52,520 nt of DNA from Flavobacterium antarcticum DSM 19726 (GCF_000419685.1 NZ_ATTM01000007.1:145346-197865); one strand, 5' to 3'. Shown: positions 8,327 through 17,518, counted from the first letter of the stretch. Notes: generated by a model from the sequence alone, not told the origin. Numbers and translations are program-made.

Positions 8327-9142
8327 ATGAAAAAAATACACTTGTCCTCATTGGGACTTTTTACTTTAGCTCTTGCCACAATGACTTCTTGTAAAGATGA
8401 AAAAAAAATCGATACAACAGTTGAAACCACAATTGAAACGCCTGCAAAATCTGAAATTGCAGTGACTCCAATTGAAGATTCTAAAATGTTTCCAGGTGCC
8501 AAGTTAACGATTAGCTCACAAGTTGCTACTTCAGCTGACGCCGATTCTGTGAGTTTTAAAACAATGTACAAAGTGGCTAATTTTGAATTAACGATGCATA
8601 CCGAAGGTCATAATGGTGAACACATGGCAAATTCCGGCCAAGGTCAACACATTCATTATATTTTGGACAACACGCCTTATGCAGCTTTGTACAAACCTGA
8701 AAACGAAGTGAAGTTGAAAAAAGGAAGCGAACATTATTTACTGTCTTTTTTATCGCGTTCTTATCATGAATCTTTGAAGGAAAAAGATGCATTCGTGTTG
8801 GAGCATTTCAAAATTAACGACAAAGGAGCTTATGAAAAATTAGCAACGCCAACTGCACCAATGTTGTTTTACAGCCGTCCAAAAGGCGAATATAAAGGTG
8901 CAGATACAAAAGCGATTTTATTGGACTTTTTTGTAGTCAACACCACATTAGCAAAAGACGGATATAAAGTACAAGCAAACGTAAACGGTCAGGATTTCAT
9001 GTTAGACGAATGGAGACCTTACCAAATCACTGGACTTCCAATGGGTGAAAACGTAATTAAATTGACCCTTATGGATGCAAGTGGAAATGTCGTTTCTGGA
9101 GAAAATACTTCTGTAGAACGCAAAATTACGTTAATGGAATAA
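8327..9142 (+). CDS. Lipoprotein of unknown function, histidine-rich segment
   Basis: A 271-residue protein with a type II signal peptide (lipobox MTSC, Cys at about 23) followed by KDEKK, the charged stretch common in surface lipoproteins. A Thr-rich spacer (to about residue 50) precedes a conserved-looking domain with TMHTEGHNGEHM and GQGQHIHYILDNTPYAALY. The clustered histidines could bind a metal, but that is inference. The C-terminal part, with DGYKVQANVNGQDFMLDEW, looks like a beta-sandwich. It is a single gene closed by a terminator shared with convergent dprA. Confidence 0.8.
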   Translation: MKKIHLSSLGLFTLALATMTSCKDEKKIDTTVETTIETPAKSEIAVTPIEDSKMFPGAKLTISSQVATSADADSVSFKTMYKVANFELTMHTEGHNGEHMANSGQGQHIHYILDNTPYAALYKPENEVKLKKGSEHYLLSFLSRSYHESLKEKDAFVLEHFKINDKGAYEKLATPTAPMLFYSRPKGEYKGADTKAILLDFFVVNTTLAKDGYKVQANVNGQDFMLDEWRPYQITGLPMGENVIKLTLMDASGNVVSGENTSVERKITLME

Positions 9143-9165
9143 GTTTAATTTTTGGTTTAAATATT

Positions 9166-9201
9166 GAAAGCGATGCTATTAAGTTAGTGTCGCTTTTTTT
9201 G
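9166..9201 (+). terminator. Terminator between the lipoprotein and dprA
   Basis: AAAGCGA pairs with TCGCTTT, extended by G-T pairs and CTA/TAG around a short loop, and is followed by seven T. It ends 2 bp before the convergent dprA stop codon. Confidence 0.75.
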
Positions 9202-9202
9202 T

Positions 9203-10303
9203 CTAAATCGCCTCAAATAATTTCCCCGGCAAAGGTCTAATTACTCCTTTCAGTTCCATGTTTAATAACATTCCTGATAAAACGTAAATAGGAAAACCGC
9301 AATCTAAAGCAATCGTATCCATTAATTCTTTTCCTTTTTGCAAAAGATAATCGTAGACTATTTGTTCGTCAGGTTGTAAATCGACAAATAGTTGCTTTTG
9401 AACTCCTTTTGTCGATTCTTTAATGTCCCAATTTAGCATGTAAATTAAATCGGCGGCACTGGTTAACAAATTTGCCTTTTGGGTTTTAATCAGATTATTG
9501 CACCCCAAACTATACTTGTCTGTAATTCTTCCCGGAACTGCAAAAACATCGCGATTGTAATCATTTGCCAACATTGCAGTAATTAAGGAACCGCCTCTTT
9601 CGGCAGATTCAATGACGATTGTTGCTTCAGACATTCCCGCTACAATCCGATTTCTTTTGACGAAATTTTCTTTATCGGGATTGCTGTTGCTCCAAAACTC
9701 CGTCATAAAACCACCATTTTCTTCCATTTTTTTGCAATACTTTTTATGAGAAGCAGGATAAATTTGGTTCAAACCATGTGCTAAAACTCCAATTGTTTGT
9801 AAGCCGTGTTCCATTGCCGCTTGATGAGCCACAATGTCAACGCCGTAAGCGAATCCACTGACGATTATTGGATTCAAAGGAGCTATTTCTGCAATTAGAT
9901 TTCTGCAAAATTCAGCGCCATGCGAAGTGACTTGACGCGTTCCTACAATGCTAATAATTCTTCGCTTTTGCAAGTCGATGTTTCCGGCTGAAAACAATAA
10001 AATAGGTGAGTCGAAACAGTGTTTGAGTTTTTCAGGATATAAAATATCTTTGTAATAAAGTACGTCAATATCGTTGTCTTGAATGTATTTCAATTCGGCT
10101 TCTGCTTTCGCAAAAACAGATTTGTCTTTGAGGTTTTTTACTAAAACGGAACCAATTCCATCAATTGAAGTCAACTTATTGGCTTTGGCTTCAAAAATAG
10201 CGGACGCACTTTCAAAGTGGTTGAGTAGTTTCTTGGCAACTACATCGCCCACCAATTCTACTTTTTGGAGGGCTAAAAGCGAAAATAATTCTTGTTCTGT
10301 CAT
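9203..10303 (-). CDS. dprA: DNA-processing protein DprA
   Basis: A 366-residue protein that loads RecA on incoming single-stranded DNA during natural transformation. A helix-hairpin-helix region (about 20-65, SIDGIGSVLVKNLKD) precedes the Rossmann-like core with SIVGTRQVTSHG, SGFAYGVDIVAHQAA and the signature ERGGSLITAMLAN...FAVPG (about 110-280). A C-terminal winged helix follows (about 305-366, ALDCGFPIYVLSGMLLNMELKGVI). It is full length. With comF at 22 kb it suggests that competence functions are kept. It is divergent from the HU-SPOR gene. Confidence 0.95.
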   Translation of the reverse strand: MTEQELFSLLALQKVELVGDVVAKKLLNHFESASAIFEAKANKLTSIDGIGSVLVKNLKDKSVFAKAEAELKYIQDNDIDVLYYKDILYPEKLKHCFDSPILLFSAGNIDLQKRRIISIVGTRQVTSHGAEFCRNLIAEIAPLNPIIVSGFAYGVDIVAHQAAMEHGLQTIGVLAHGLNQIYPASHKKYCKKMEENGGFMTEFWSNSNPDKENFVKRNRIVAGMSEATIVIESAERGGSLITAMLANDYNRDVFAVPGRITDKYSLGCNNLIKTQKANLLTSAADLIYMLNWDIKESTKGVQKQLFVDLQPDEQIVYDYLLQKGKELMDTIALDCGFPIYVLSGMLLNMELKGVIRPLPGKLFEAI

Positions 10304-10369
10304 GGCAAATAATTGAATATCAAATTAAAGCTATTTTTTTAAATTGTTAATAAAAATTGTTGATAAAAT

Positions 10370-10399
10370 TTTGTTCTCATGCCTTAATATCTAACTTTG
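10370..10399 (+). promoter_or_regulatory. Promoter of the HU-SPOR gene
   Basis: TTTTG (TTG at 10371-10373), 18 bp, then TAACTTTG (10392-10399): a full match to the Bacteroidetes consensus. Initiation is expected near 10404-10406, on top of the ATG at 10405, so the mRNA would be leaderless or start at the second ATG (10411). Confidence 0.7.
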
Positions 10400-10404
10400 T
10401 TGCT

Positions 10405-11340
10405 ATGAAGATGGAACATTATATCGCGCAACTTTTATACAGATACCAATGTGTGACTGTACCTGGATTCGGAGCTTTTTTGACCGAAATTCAGCCGGCT
10501 CAATTGGTGGAAAGCACGAATACGTTTTACCCGCCGAAAAAAGTGATTTCGTTTAATTCTAATTTGAAAAATAACGATGGACTTCTAGCGAATCACATTT
10601 CACAAGCTGAAATGATTGGTTATGAAATTGCTGTTCAAAATATTTCAAAAGAAGTTTCTCTTTGGAAAAATGCTTTATTGAACCAACAAAATATTATTTT
10701 GAATGCAGTGGGAACTTTGCACCTCAACACTTCAGGAACTTTAAGTTTTGAAGCGTCGAGCCAAGTTAATTTTAATACGGCGTCATTTGGTTTGAATAGT
10801 TTTGTTTCGCCATTGGTACAACGCGAAGTTCTTGAAAAAATGCCTGAAGCAGTTGTTTCTGAACCGATCGTTATGGTTACTGAACCGACAACTTCTTCTA
10901 GAAATTCATACTTAAAATATGCTGCTGTTTTCATTTTAGCATTATCGGTTGCCGGAAGTATTGGTTACAAAGTGTACGATACTAAAATGGACGAAGAAAT
11001 GAGATTGGTGCAAACTGAAGTTCAAAAAGACGTTCAAAATAAAATACAAGAAGCAACTTTTTTCATCGAAAATCCGTTGCCAAATGTTACTTTAACGGTA
11101 AAAGAAGAAAAGAAAGCCTATCATATTGTAGCAGGCGCTTTTAGCAGTGAAACCAATGCGGCAAAACAGTTAAAAATACTTGAAGCAAAAGGTTTTAAAG
11201 GAAAAATATTAGAACGAAATAAATACGGCTTGGTTCCGGTACTTTACGGTAGCTACAGCACCTACGCTGAATCGCAAGTAGCCTTGAAAGAAATTCACAG
11301 AACAGACAATCGAGAAGCTTGGCTTTTGATTAAAGATTAA
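10405..11340 (+). CDS. HU-CCDC81 and SPOR domain membrane protein
   Basis: About 311 residues. The N-terminal 130 residues (MEHYIAQLLYRYQCVTVPGFGAFL and on) are the two CCDC81-type HU-like domains, a DNA-binding fold. One membrane helix follows (about 172-195, YAAVFILALSVAGSIGY), then a short charged segment. The C-terminal SPOR domain (about 238-311, AYHIVAGAFSSETNAAKQL to REAWLLI) binds denuded peptidoglycan glycan strands. The topology puts HU in the cytoplasm and SPOR in the periplasm, so the protein could tie DNA to septal cell wall. The promoter at 10370-10399 rules out the longer reading that begins at 10357. A terminator follows. Confidence 0.88.
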   Translation: MKMEHYIAQLLYRYQCVTVPGFGAFLTEIQPAQLVESTNTFYPPKKVISFNSNLKNNDGLLANHISQAEMIGYEIAVQNISKEVSLWKNALLNQQNIILNAVGTLHLNTSGTLSFEASSQVNFNTASFGLNSFVSPLVQREVLEKMPEAVVSEPIVMVTEPTTSSRNSYLKYAAVFILALSVAGSIGYKVYDTKMDEEMRLVQTEVQKDVQNKIQEATFFIENPLPNVTLTVKEEKKAYHIVAGAFSSETNAAKQLKILEAKGFKGKILERNKYGLVPVLYGSYSTYAESQVALKEIHRTDNREAWLLIKD

Positions 11341-11341
11341 T

Positions 11342-11372
11342 AAAAAATCCCGATGTTTCATCGGGATTTTTG
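11342..11372 (+). terminator. Terminator of the HU-SPOR gene
   Basis: AAAAATCCCGATG, loop TTT, then its exact complement CATCGGGATTTTT and a further T run. It begins right after the stop codon. Confidence 0.9.
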
Positions 11373-11384
11373 TTTTTACGTTGC

Positions 11385-11392
11385 TATCTTTG
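11385..11392 (+). promoter_or_regulatory. -7 element of the thioesterase gene
   Basis: TATCTTTG matches TAnnTTTG, 11 bp before the ATG at 11404. The nearest TTG upstream is only 12 bp away and lies in the preceding terminator. It places the start at 11404, not at the in-frame ATG at 11353, which is inside the terminator. Confidence 0.5.
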
Positions 11393-11403
11393 CTAAAAAA
11401 CTG

Positions 11404-11916
11404 ATGACACCAAAATTTGCATCCGAATCTTTAGCGATTTTAACCGATTTAGTTTTGCCGAGCGAAACAAATCCTTTGAATAATTTATTTGGTGGTGAAT
11501 TACTTGCCCGAATGGACCGTGCTGCAAGTATTGCTGCTCGACGACATTCGCGAAGAATTGTGGTTACGGCATCGGTAAATCACGTGGCTTTTAACCGTGC
11601 TATTCCTTTAGGAAGTGTGGTTACGGTTGAAGCAAAAGTTTCTCGGAGCTTTAAAAGTTCTATGGAAATTTACATTGACGTTTGGATTGAAGACCGTGAA
11701 TCGGGTCATAAAAATAAAGCGAATGAAGCCATTTATACTTTTGTGGCTGTTGACGATACAGGAAGACCTGTGGAAGTAGCACAAGTAATCCCAGAAACTG
11801 AATTAGAAAAACAACGTTTCGAAGCGGCTTTACGAAGAAAACAATTGAGTTTAGTTTTAGCCGGAAAGATGAAACCATCAGAAGCAACGGAGCTAAAAGC
11901 TTTATTTATGGAATAA
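11404..11916 (+). CDS. Acyl-CoA thioesterase, hotdog fold
   Basis: A 170-residue single hotdog-domain protein of the YciA/BFIT-type acyl-CoA hydrolase family. Visible are NNLFGGELLARMDRAASIAARRHS (the helix that lines the CoA site, with the catalytic acidic position nearby) and TASVNHVAFNRAIPLGSVV. The C-terminus after about 130 is a charged helix. It hydrolyses fatty acyl-CoA to free acid and CoA in the cytoplasm; chain-length preference cannot be inferred. It lies between two terminators, so it is transcribed alone. Confidence 0.9.
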   Translation: MTPKFASESLAILTDLVLPSETNPLNNLFGGELLARMDRAASIAARRHSRRIVVTASVNHVAFNRAIPLGSVVTVEAKVSRSFKSSMEIYIDVWIEDRESGHKNKANEAIYTFVAVDDTGRPVEVAQVIPETELEKQRFEAALRRKQLSLVLAGKMKPSEATELKALFME

Positions 11917-11947
11917 AAAAAACGGAGACTTTAGGGTCTCCGTTTTT
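11917..11947. terminator. Bidirectional terminator between thioesterase and glyS
   Basis: The stem AAAACGGAGAC/GTCTCCGTTTT has a short loop, flanked by A and T runs. It lies in the 51-bp gap between two convergent genes and can serve both. Confidence 0.85.
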
Positions 11948-11967
11948 AATTTATGAAAGTTGGAAAT

Positions 11968-13515
11968 TTACTTCCCTATCTTCATCAACCAATTTTTCAT
12001 CGAAACTTCACTTTCAATAATTTCTCGTAAATCAGTGATGGCTACTCGATCCTGCTTCATAGTATCACGGTGACGAATAGTAACCGTTTGATCTTCGATA
12101 CTTTGATGATCTACAGTTATACAGAACGGCGTTCCCAAAGCATCTTGTCTTCGGTAACGTCTTCCAACCGCATCTTTTTCGTCGTAAGCTACGTTGAAAT
12201 CCCATTTTAAATCTGCCATAATTTGTTTAGCGATATCGGGCAAACCATCTTTCTTTACCAATGGTAAAATGGCAGCTTTTGTAGGTGCTAAAACCGATGG
12301 TAATTTTAAAACCGTACGTGTTGAACCGTCTTCTAATTCTTCTTCTTTTAATGAAGTTGCAAAAACAGATAAGAACATTCGGTCTAAACCTACGGATGTT
12401 TCCACCACATAAGGCGTGTAATTTTTGTTTTCTTCCGTATCGAAATATTGTAATTTCTTGTTTGAAAATTCTTCGTGTGCTTTCAAATCGAAATCCGTTC
12501 TCGAGTGAATTCCTTCTAATTCTTTAAATCCGAATGGGAAATTAAATTCGATATCAGCGGCTGCATTGGCATAATGTGCTAGTTTATCGTGGTCGTGGAA
12601 GCGGTAGTTTTTCTCGCCTAAACCTAAAGACAAATGCCAATTTAGTCGGGTTGTTTTCCAGTATTCGTACCATTTCATTTCTTCGCCTGGTTTTACAAAA
12701 AATTGCATTTCCATTTGTTCAAATTCCCGCATACGGAAGATGAATTGTCGGGCAACGATTTCGTTACGGAACGCTTTTCCTGTTTGAGCAATTCCAAACG
12801 GGATTTTCATTCTGCCTGATTTCTGTACGTTTAAGAAATTAACAAAAATACCTTGAGCCGTTTCTGGACGAAGGTATAAATCCATCGCAGTATCAGCAGA
12901 AGCTCCTAATTTTGTACCAAACATCAAATTGAATTGCTTCACTTCGGTCCAGTTTTTAGAACCGGTTTCTGGGTCAGCGATTTCTAATTCTTCAATTAAT
13001 GCTTTAACATCGGCAAGATCTCCGTCTCCAAGAGATTTCCCCATTCGTGCTAGAATACTGTTCTTTTTAGAAAGGTATTCCATCACACGAGGGTTGGTCG
13101 TTTCATATTCAGCTCTATTAAACGCTTCACCAAAACGAACACTTGCTTTTTCTATTTCTTTTTCGGCTTTCTGATTTAATTTTTCGGCATAATCCTCAAT
13201 TAAAACGTCGGCACGGTATCTTTTTTTAGAATCTTTGTTGTCAATTAACGGGTCGTTAAAAGCATCAACGTGTCCAGATGCTTTCCAAGTCGTAGGATGC
13301 ATCAAAATTGACGCGTCAAGACCTACGATGTTTTCGTGCATTTGCACCATCGATTTCCACCAGTATTCACGGATGTTTTTCTTTAATTCAACGCCATTTT
13401 GTGCGTAATCATAAACCGCACTTAAACCATCATAAATTTCGCTTGACGGAAAAATATATCCATACTCTTTTGCGTGCGAAACTACATTTTTGAATAAATC
13501 TTCTTGTTTTGCCAT
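11968..13515 (-). CDS. glyS: Glycyl-tRNA synthetase, dimeric eukaryote-like type
   Basis: A 515-residue class II synthetase of the single-chain alpha2 type, not the bacterial GlyQ/GlyS heterotetramer. Motif 2 is in the GKAFRNEIVARQFIFRMREFEQMEMQFF region (shown in parts: FRNEI, RMREFEQME). Motif 3 is VGLDRMFL. The C-terminal anticodon-binding domain starts at about 415 (LAPTKAAILPLV). The N-terminal EYGYIFPSSEIYDGLSAVYDY segment is typical. The start codon is only 7 bp past a -7 element, so the leader must be very short or absent. Confidence 0.96.
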   Translation of the reverse strand: MAKQEDLFKNVVSHAKEYGYIFPSSEIYDGLSAVYDYAQNGVELKKNIREYWWKSMVQMHENIVGLDASILMHPTTWKASGHVDAFNDPLIDNKDSKKRYRADVLIEDYAEKLNQKAEKEIEKASVRFGEAFNRAEYETTNPRVMEYLSKKNSILARMGKSLGDGDLADVKALIEELEIADPETGSKNWTEVKQFNLMFGTKLGASADTAMDLYLRPETAQGIFVNFLNVQKSGRMKIPFGIAQTGKAFRNEIVARQFIFRMREFEQMEMQFFVKPGEEMKWYEYWKTTRLNWHLSLGLGEKNYRFHDHDKLAHYANAAADIEFNFPFGFKELEGIHSRTDFDLKAHEEFSNKKLQYFDTEENKNYTPYVVETSVGLDRMFLSVFATSLKEEELEDGSTRTVLKLPSVLAPTKAAILPLVKKDGLPDIAKQIMADLKWDFNVAYDEKDAVGRRYRRQDALGTPFCITVDHQSIEDQTVTIRHRDTMKQDRVAITDLREIIESEVSMKNWLMKIGK

Positions 13516-13522
13516 AGTGTTG

Positions 13523-13530
13523 CAAAAGTA
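13523..13530 (-). promoter_or_regulatory. -7 element of glyS
   Basis: Minus-strand TACTTTTG matches TAnnTTTG and ends 7 nt before the glyS ATG. No convincing TTG at -33. Confidence 0.5.
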
Positions 13531-13645
13531 TAAAATTGATTGTACTATAGCGAATAATTAAGGTGAAAAACCACTTCTTTTGAAATCTAAGCATCTTTAT
13601 TGCAAAAACTTCTTTCATACAAAAACCACCAAGTAAATTATAAGT

Positions 13646-13882
13646 TTAGATATAAATTAAACTGTTGTTGTGGAATGATTTTATTTTGTTTCTTCTTGAA
13701 TATTTAGATTCCGTAGTTTTAACTGTGATTGTACCTGCATCAATTGCCACCTTGGCATGAAAAGTCACGTGTTCAAATGAGAAAAGCATTGGCATCCGAT
13801 AAGTATGAAACAATGCGTCAGTAAACTCTTTAGGAGTAGTTTCAAACTAGATTTCATTTGTGATATTTGCTTTACAACGCAT
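13646..13882 (-). pseudogene. Short gene remnant interrupted by an amber codon
   Basis: On the minus strand an ATG at 13882 opens a frame reading MRCKANITNEI, then TAG (13849-13847), then 66 further sense codons (FETTPKEFTDALFHTYRMP, and so on) up to TAA at 13646-13648. The amino-acid make-up of the first about 45 residues after the TAG looks like real protein; the tail (about the last 20) is less so. Changing TAG to TGG would restore a 78-residue protein. I do not recognise the family. It is the only gene-like content in the 540-bp gap between glyS and the protease. Chance openness cannot be excluded. Confidence 0.45.
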
Positions 13883-14005
13883 TTTGTCAGTTTACAAAAC
13901 CGATCATAAAACTTAAATGCATGTGTGTTTTTTCATTAATTTAGTAAATCTTTCACAATAAGAATATTGCGTACTTAAATATTCTAATTTTAAAATTTAT
14001 TTCAC

Positions 14006-14035
14006 AAAAAAACCCAACTATTACTAGTTGAGTTT
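14006..14035 (-). terminator. Terminator of the secreted protease
   Basis: On the minus strand the stem AAACTCAACTA/TAGTTGGGTTT (one mismatch, 4-nt loop) is followed by seven T. It lies 23 bp past the protease stop codon. Confidence 0.75.
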
Positions 14036-14057
14036 CTTCATTATTAATTGTGGAAAT

Positions 14058-17000
14058 CTACTTAATTATAATTCTTTCCACTTGTGTTCTTTCACCATCA
14101 GACACTGCCATTAAATATACACCCGATTGAATTGTATTTAACTGCACATTTTCATTGAAATTACCTTTTACATTATAATTTTTGTTGAAAATAGTTCTAC
14201 CACTCATGTCGTACACTTTCAAGGTAACTTTATCCGTAGTTGCATTATTGAATTTTACGTTAAAGTTTCCACTATTAGGATTTGGATACACCATTAAATC
14301 TGAGAACTCATTTTTCACCACTTCTAAAGGCGGCGTTGGACTACAGAAGTTAATTCCCCAACTGTTTAAAACTCCTCCATCACCGTTCGTTAGGTCGCTA
14401 ACCGTTAATGTCCAAACTCCTTGTGAAGTTTGTCCGTTGAAACCTGCTAAGGGTTGAGCTGGAATTATAGTGCCGGAAATCGCAGGATTAGTACCGCAAA
14501 ATATAGTTGTTCCTGCATCATCAAAAGTAGCAATGATGTTATCACGTGATCCACATTTATTTGAGAATAACTGAACTACGGTTCCATTTGGACTTGTTAA
14601 AGTAACTGTCAGGTCACTGATCCAAGTGTGTGAAATATCTAACTTCACCTTTACATCGTTTATTGTCACACTATCCAGTGCGTCAACAGTAATTGTGGAA
14701 GTTATCGTACTTGGCTGAAGTGAAATACCAATAGGAACATCTAAAGATTCAGCAAATCCACAGAAAGTAGTCGAGAAAGTTGAGGCGTTACTGAATGCAG
14801 CAGAACAACCCTCATTTTTAGGTTGGATACGCCAAAAATAAGATTGTAAACTTTCTAAGGTTGTTGAAATATAGGAGTTGGTAGCCACAGTTGCAGTTTC
14901 AACAATGGTGTCGAAATTTGCATCTGTAGCAATTTGAACGTCGTAATTTGTAGCTCCATTAGAAGCTGTCCAATTAAAAAGGACCTCGTTTGGTGTTACT
15001 ACGGCTGCATTTGTTGGTGTCGTCAAGTTTACAGCGGTAAAAGCATTATCTAAAATGTTTGCATAGAAATTCAGCACTTTCGTTGTGCCACCTGAAACGG
15101 CTTGTACATTAATCGTATATAATTGCGGAATCACGTCCGTTGAAGAATTTAGCGTCATCAGTACATCCGTATCGCTTGTCGCAGAAGCCGGATTAAAGCT
15201 TACCGTAATTCCTGCAGGTAAATTTGCCGCTGTAAAAGTAGTAGTTCCGCTAAATCCTCCATAAGTTTCATATGATAAAGTATAATTTAATGAACCTCCT
15301 TTACACACTGATTTATTTTGTTCACCTTCTATTCTTAAAGCTGTTACTGAAAAAGTACTTGGTGCTTCCGTAATTGTGAAATTGGCGTTAGAAATATCAA
15401 AGAAGATATTATCATGACCTTGTACCATTATTCGGTTGGTCGTTCCAACAAGATTTGGAATCGTCACAATCTCAGAACCATCATTTGGCACTTGACTTGC
15501 TAATAAAATTGGAAAAGTACTTCCGTTATTGGTAGACATGTAAATATCTACAAATCTGGTATTTACTGGTGCAAGATCAGTAGAAGCTACGTCCCAAGTA
15601 ATGATCTGATTCGAGCCACCTGGATACGAAATTGTCGCATTTTGTGAGGTTATAGAAAAAGGTCCTGCAACATCAGAAACTGTTACTTTCATCTCACCTG
15701 TTCCAGTTTGACCGCCTCCTGCGGCATTGTCACGAACCGTTAATGCAAAATTCATAACCCGTCCAACAGCTGGTAAAACTTCCCATGTTGTAGCTAATTG
15801 ACCTGCTAAAATAGTTGCTTTTTTTGGAAAGAAACGAGAAGGACTTACTGTTCCTCTCTCTGATCGAAACAATGGTCCAGAAGTTTCAAACTGACCGGGT
15901 CCCGCTGAATTTGCTTGATTGGAAAGCTCAGGATCATTCTGTTCCCAAGTATAATTTAATGCATCTCCATCAGCATCTGTGGCGTTACCTGTCAATACAA
16001 AAGGAGTTGACTTTGGGATTACATAATTTTGAAGCGGACTTACCACAGGTGCTGTGTTGGTAAAAACGGTGATTTGAGCACAACTTGAACTTACACCACT
16101 TTTTATATTATTCGTAATGTCGCGAATATTTACGTAATGAAAATAATCATCACTTTTATTCTGAACATTTGGCGCACAAATTCCTGCGTAACCCATAATT
16201 GTCGAAGCACTTCCAGGCTCTACCTCCGTCAAACCACTTCCTGAAAAACAACTGGAATTGGATTGGGTATGATAACCGCCAAATTGATGACCCATTTCAT
16301 GTGCCACATAATCAATATCAAAAGCATCACCCGTTGGATTCGAACGACCTGTATAACCACGTCCCTTATGACTAGAACTGCTTGGTGAACTTGTTGTACT
16401 ACATACACAACCAATGCATCCCGCATTTCCACCACCACTTGTGTTGAAATTGTGTCCAATATCATAATTCGCTAAACCAATAGCTGCATCGATCGTTTGA
16501 GCCGTTTTAGTATTGTACTCACCCGTCCATGGATCATTCGAAGCATTAAAATAAATAATTAAGTCATTATTAGCCACAAAAATCATTGTAATCGCTAAAT
16601 CTCTTTCATAAACACCGTTTACACGCGTCATGGTAATTGCCATTCGCGCTTGGATATTCGCTTTTTTCTGTTGAACAGTTCCCGCTCCAGCAAAAAGAGC
16701 ACCATATTCTCCCGTACAAGATAAAGCCAATCGATAGGTTCTTAATTTAGAATCATCCGTTGCATTTGCTCTACTTTCCTCTAGTATATTGCGTTCTAAA
16801 CTTGGCAATGCAACATCTTCCGCAGTCAAACATTCAAAATCTTGTGCCGTTTCACTAAGTGCACTTCTTTCATAAACAATATAAGTTGCAAGATCTGAAG
16901 TATAAGGATCAATGTATATAGTGCTTTTACCAGGTGTAAAAGTAATATTGTGCAAACCAAATTGCGTAACAGAAAATCGTGCTACTGACCCCGGATTATC

Positions 17001-17348
17001 CACTCCTTGAGCAGCATACGATTTTATCATGGGGAATTTTCGAGCTAATTCTGCTTCCATAATTGGCGTTTCCATAACGTAAAAACGTTCTAAATATCCT
17101 TCCGCATTGGGCAAATAAATGAGTTGTGTAGAACGACCCGAAAAAGCACCACGAACGGGAGCTCCTTCCAACTGTTGTTTAAACTTCACTAAATCAAGTT
17201 GAAATAATTTATAAGTGGTAGGAAATGAACTACGATTAACTTTTTCTAACATTCCAACTCGGGATTCGTCTGATTTTGTCCAAGCATTCTGTCCAAAGCT
17301 TAGAGAGAACGTAAAAATCGCAATTAGTAATAATGTAATTTTTTTCAT
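14058..17348 (-). CDS. Secreted reprolysin-like zinc metalloprotease with T9SS tail
   Basis: 1096 residues. Signal peptide 1-19 (ending SFG, mature Q). A propeptide-like region runs to about 200. The catalytic domain has the metzincin motif HEMGHQFGGYH (His350, Glu351, His354, His360) and the downstream TIMGYAGIC Met-turn. Beta-sandwich modules follow, one fibronectin III-like (about 755-860). A proprotein-convertase P domain spans about 868-1000 (LDISHTWISDLTVTLTSPNG, ending SWGINFC). The last about 80 residues are a type A sorting domain (VYPNPNSGNFNVKF to the basic IIIK end) for type IX secretion and surface attachment. It probably digests extracellular protein. It is transcribed alone, divergent from ribF. 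Confidence 0.95.
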   Translation of the reverse strand: MKKITLLLIAIFTFSLSFGQNAWTKSDESRVGMLEKVNRSSFPTTYKLFQLDLVKFKQQLEGAPVRGAFSGRSTQLIYLPNAEGYLERFYVMETPIMEAELARKFPMIKSYAAQGVDNPGSVARFSVTQFGLHNITFTPGKSTIYIDPYTSDLATYIVYERSALSETAQDFECLTAEDVALPSLERNILEESRANATDDSKLRTYRLALSCTGEYGALFAGAGTVQQKKANIQARMAITMTRVNGVYERDLAITMIFVANNDLIIYFNASNDPWTGEYNTKTAQTIDAAIGLANYDIGHNFNTSGGGNAGCIGCVCSTTSSPSSSSHKGRGYTGRSNPTGDAFDIDYVAHEMGHQFGGYHTQSNSSCFSGSGLTEVEPGSASTIMGYAGICAPNVQNKSDDYFHYVNIRDITNNIKSGVSSSCAQITVFTNTAPVVSPLQNYVIPKSTPFVLTGNATDADGDALNYTWEQNDPELSNQANSAGPGQFETSGPLFRSERGTVSPSRFFPKKATILAGQLATTWEVLPAVGRVMNFALTVRDNAAGGGQTGTGEMKVTVSDVAGPFSITSQNATISYPGGSNQIITWDVASTDLAPVNTRFVDIYMSTNNGSTFPILLASQVPNDGSEIVTIPNLVGTTNRIMVQGHDNIFFDISNANFTITEAPSTFSVTALRIEGEQNKSVCKGGSLNYTLSYETYGGFSGTTTFTAANLPAGITVSFNPASATSDTDVLMTLNSSTDVIPQLYTINVQAVSGGTTKVLNFYANILDNAFTAVNLTTPTNAAVVTPNEVLFNWTASNGATNYDVQIATDANFDTIVETATVATNSYISTTLESLQSYFWRIQPKNEGCSAAFSNASTFSTTFCGFAESLDVPIGISLQPSTITSTITVDALDSVTINDVKVKLDISHTWISDLTVTLTSPNGTVVQLFSNKCGSRDNIIATFDDAGTTIFCGTNPAISGTIIPAQPLAGFNGQTSQGVWTLTVSDLTNGDGGVLNSWGINFCSPTPPLEVVKNEFSDLMVYPNPNSGNFNVKFNNATTDKVTLKVYDMSGRTIFNKNYNVKGNFNENVQLNTIQSGVYLMAVSDGERTQVERIIIK

Positions 17349-17389
17349 GAAAATATATTTAAAAGATAAAAATCAATGTGATAAGATGC

Positions 17390-17397
17390 CAAATATA
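17390..17397 (-). promoter_or_regulatory. Candidate -7 element of the protease gene
   Basis: Minus-strand TATATTTG matches TAnnTTTG, 41 bp before the start codon. The nearest TTG is about 27 bp further upstream, longer than consensus. Confidence 0.4.
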
Positions 17398-17490
17398 AGA
17401 ATAACTTCATGTTTAATAATTGAACAAGTCAAAAAATATGTTAAACTTTAAATTATATACGTTATGATTTCATTTATGGATTGTATCGCT

Positions 17491-17498
17491 TAAATTTG
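17491..17498 (+). promoter_or_regulatory. -7 element of ribF
   Basis: TAAATTTG matches TAnnTTTG, 20 bp before the TTG start of ribF. No TTG at the proper -33 distance. Confidence 0.45.
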
Positions 17499-17518
17499 TC
17501 GCGAATAAAAGCGCAATT

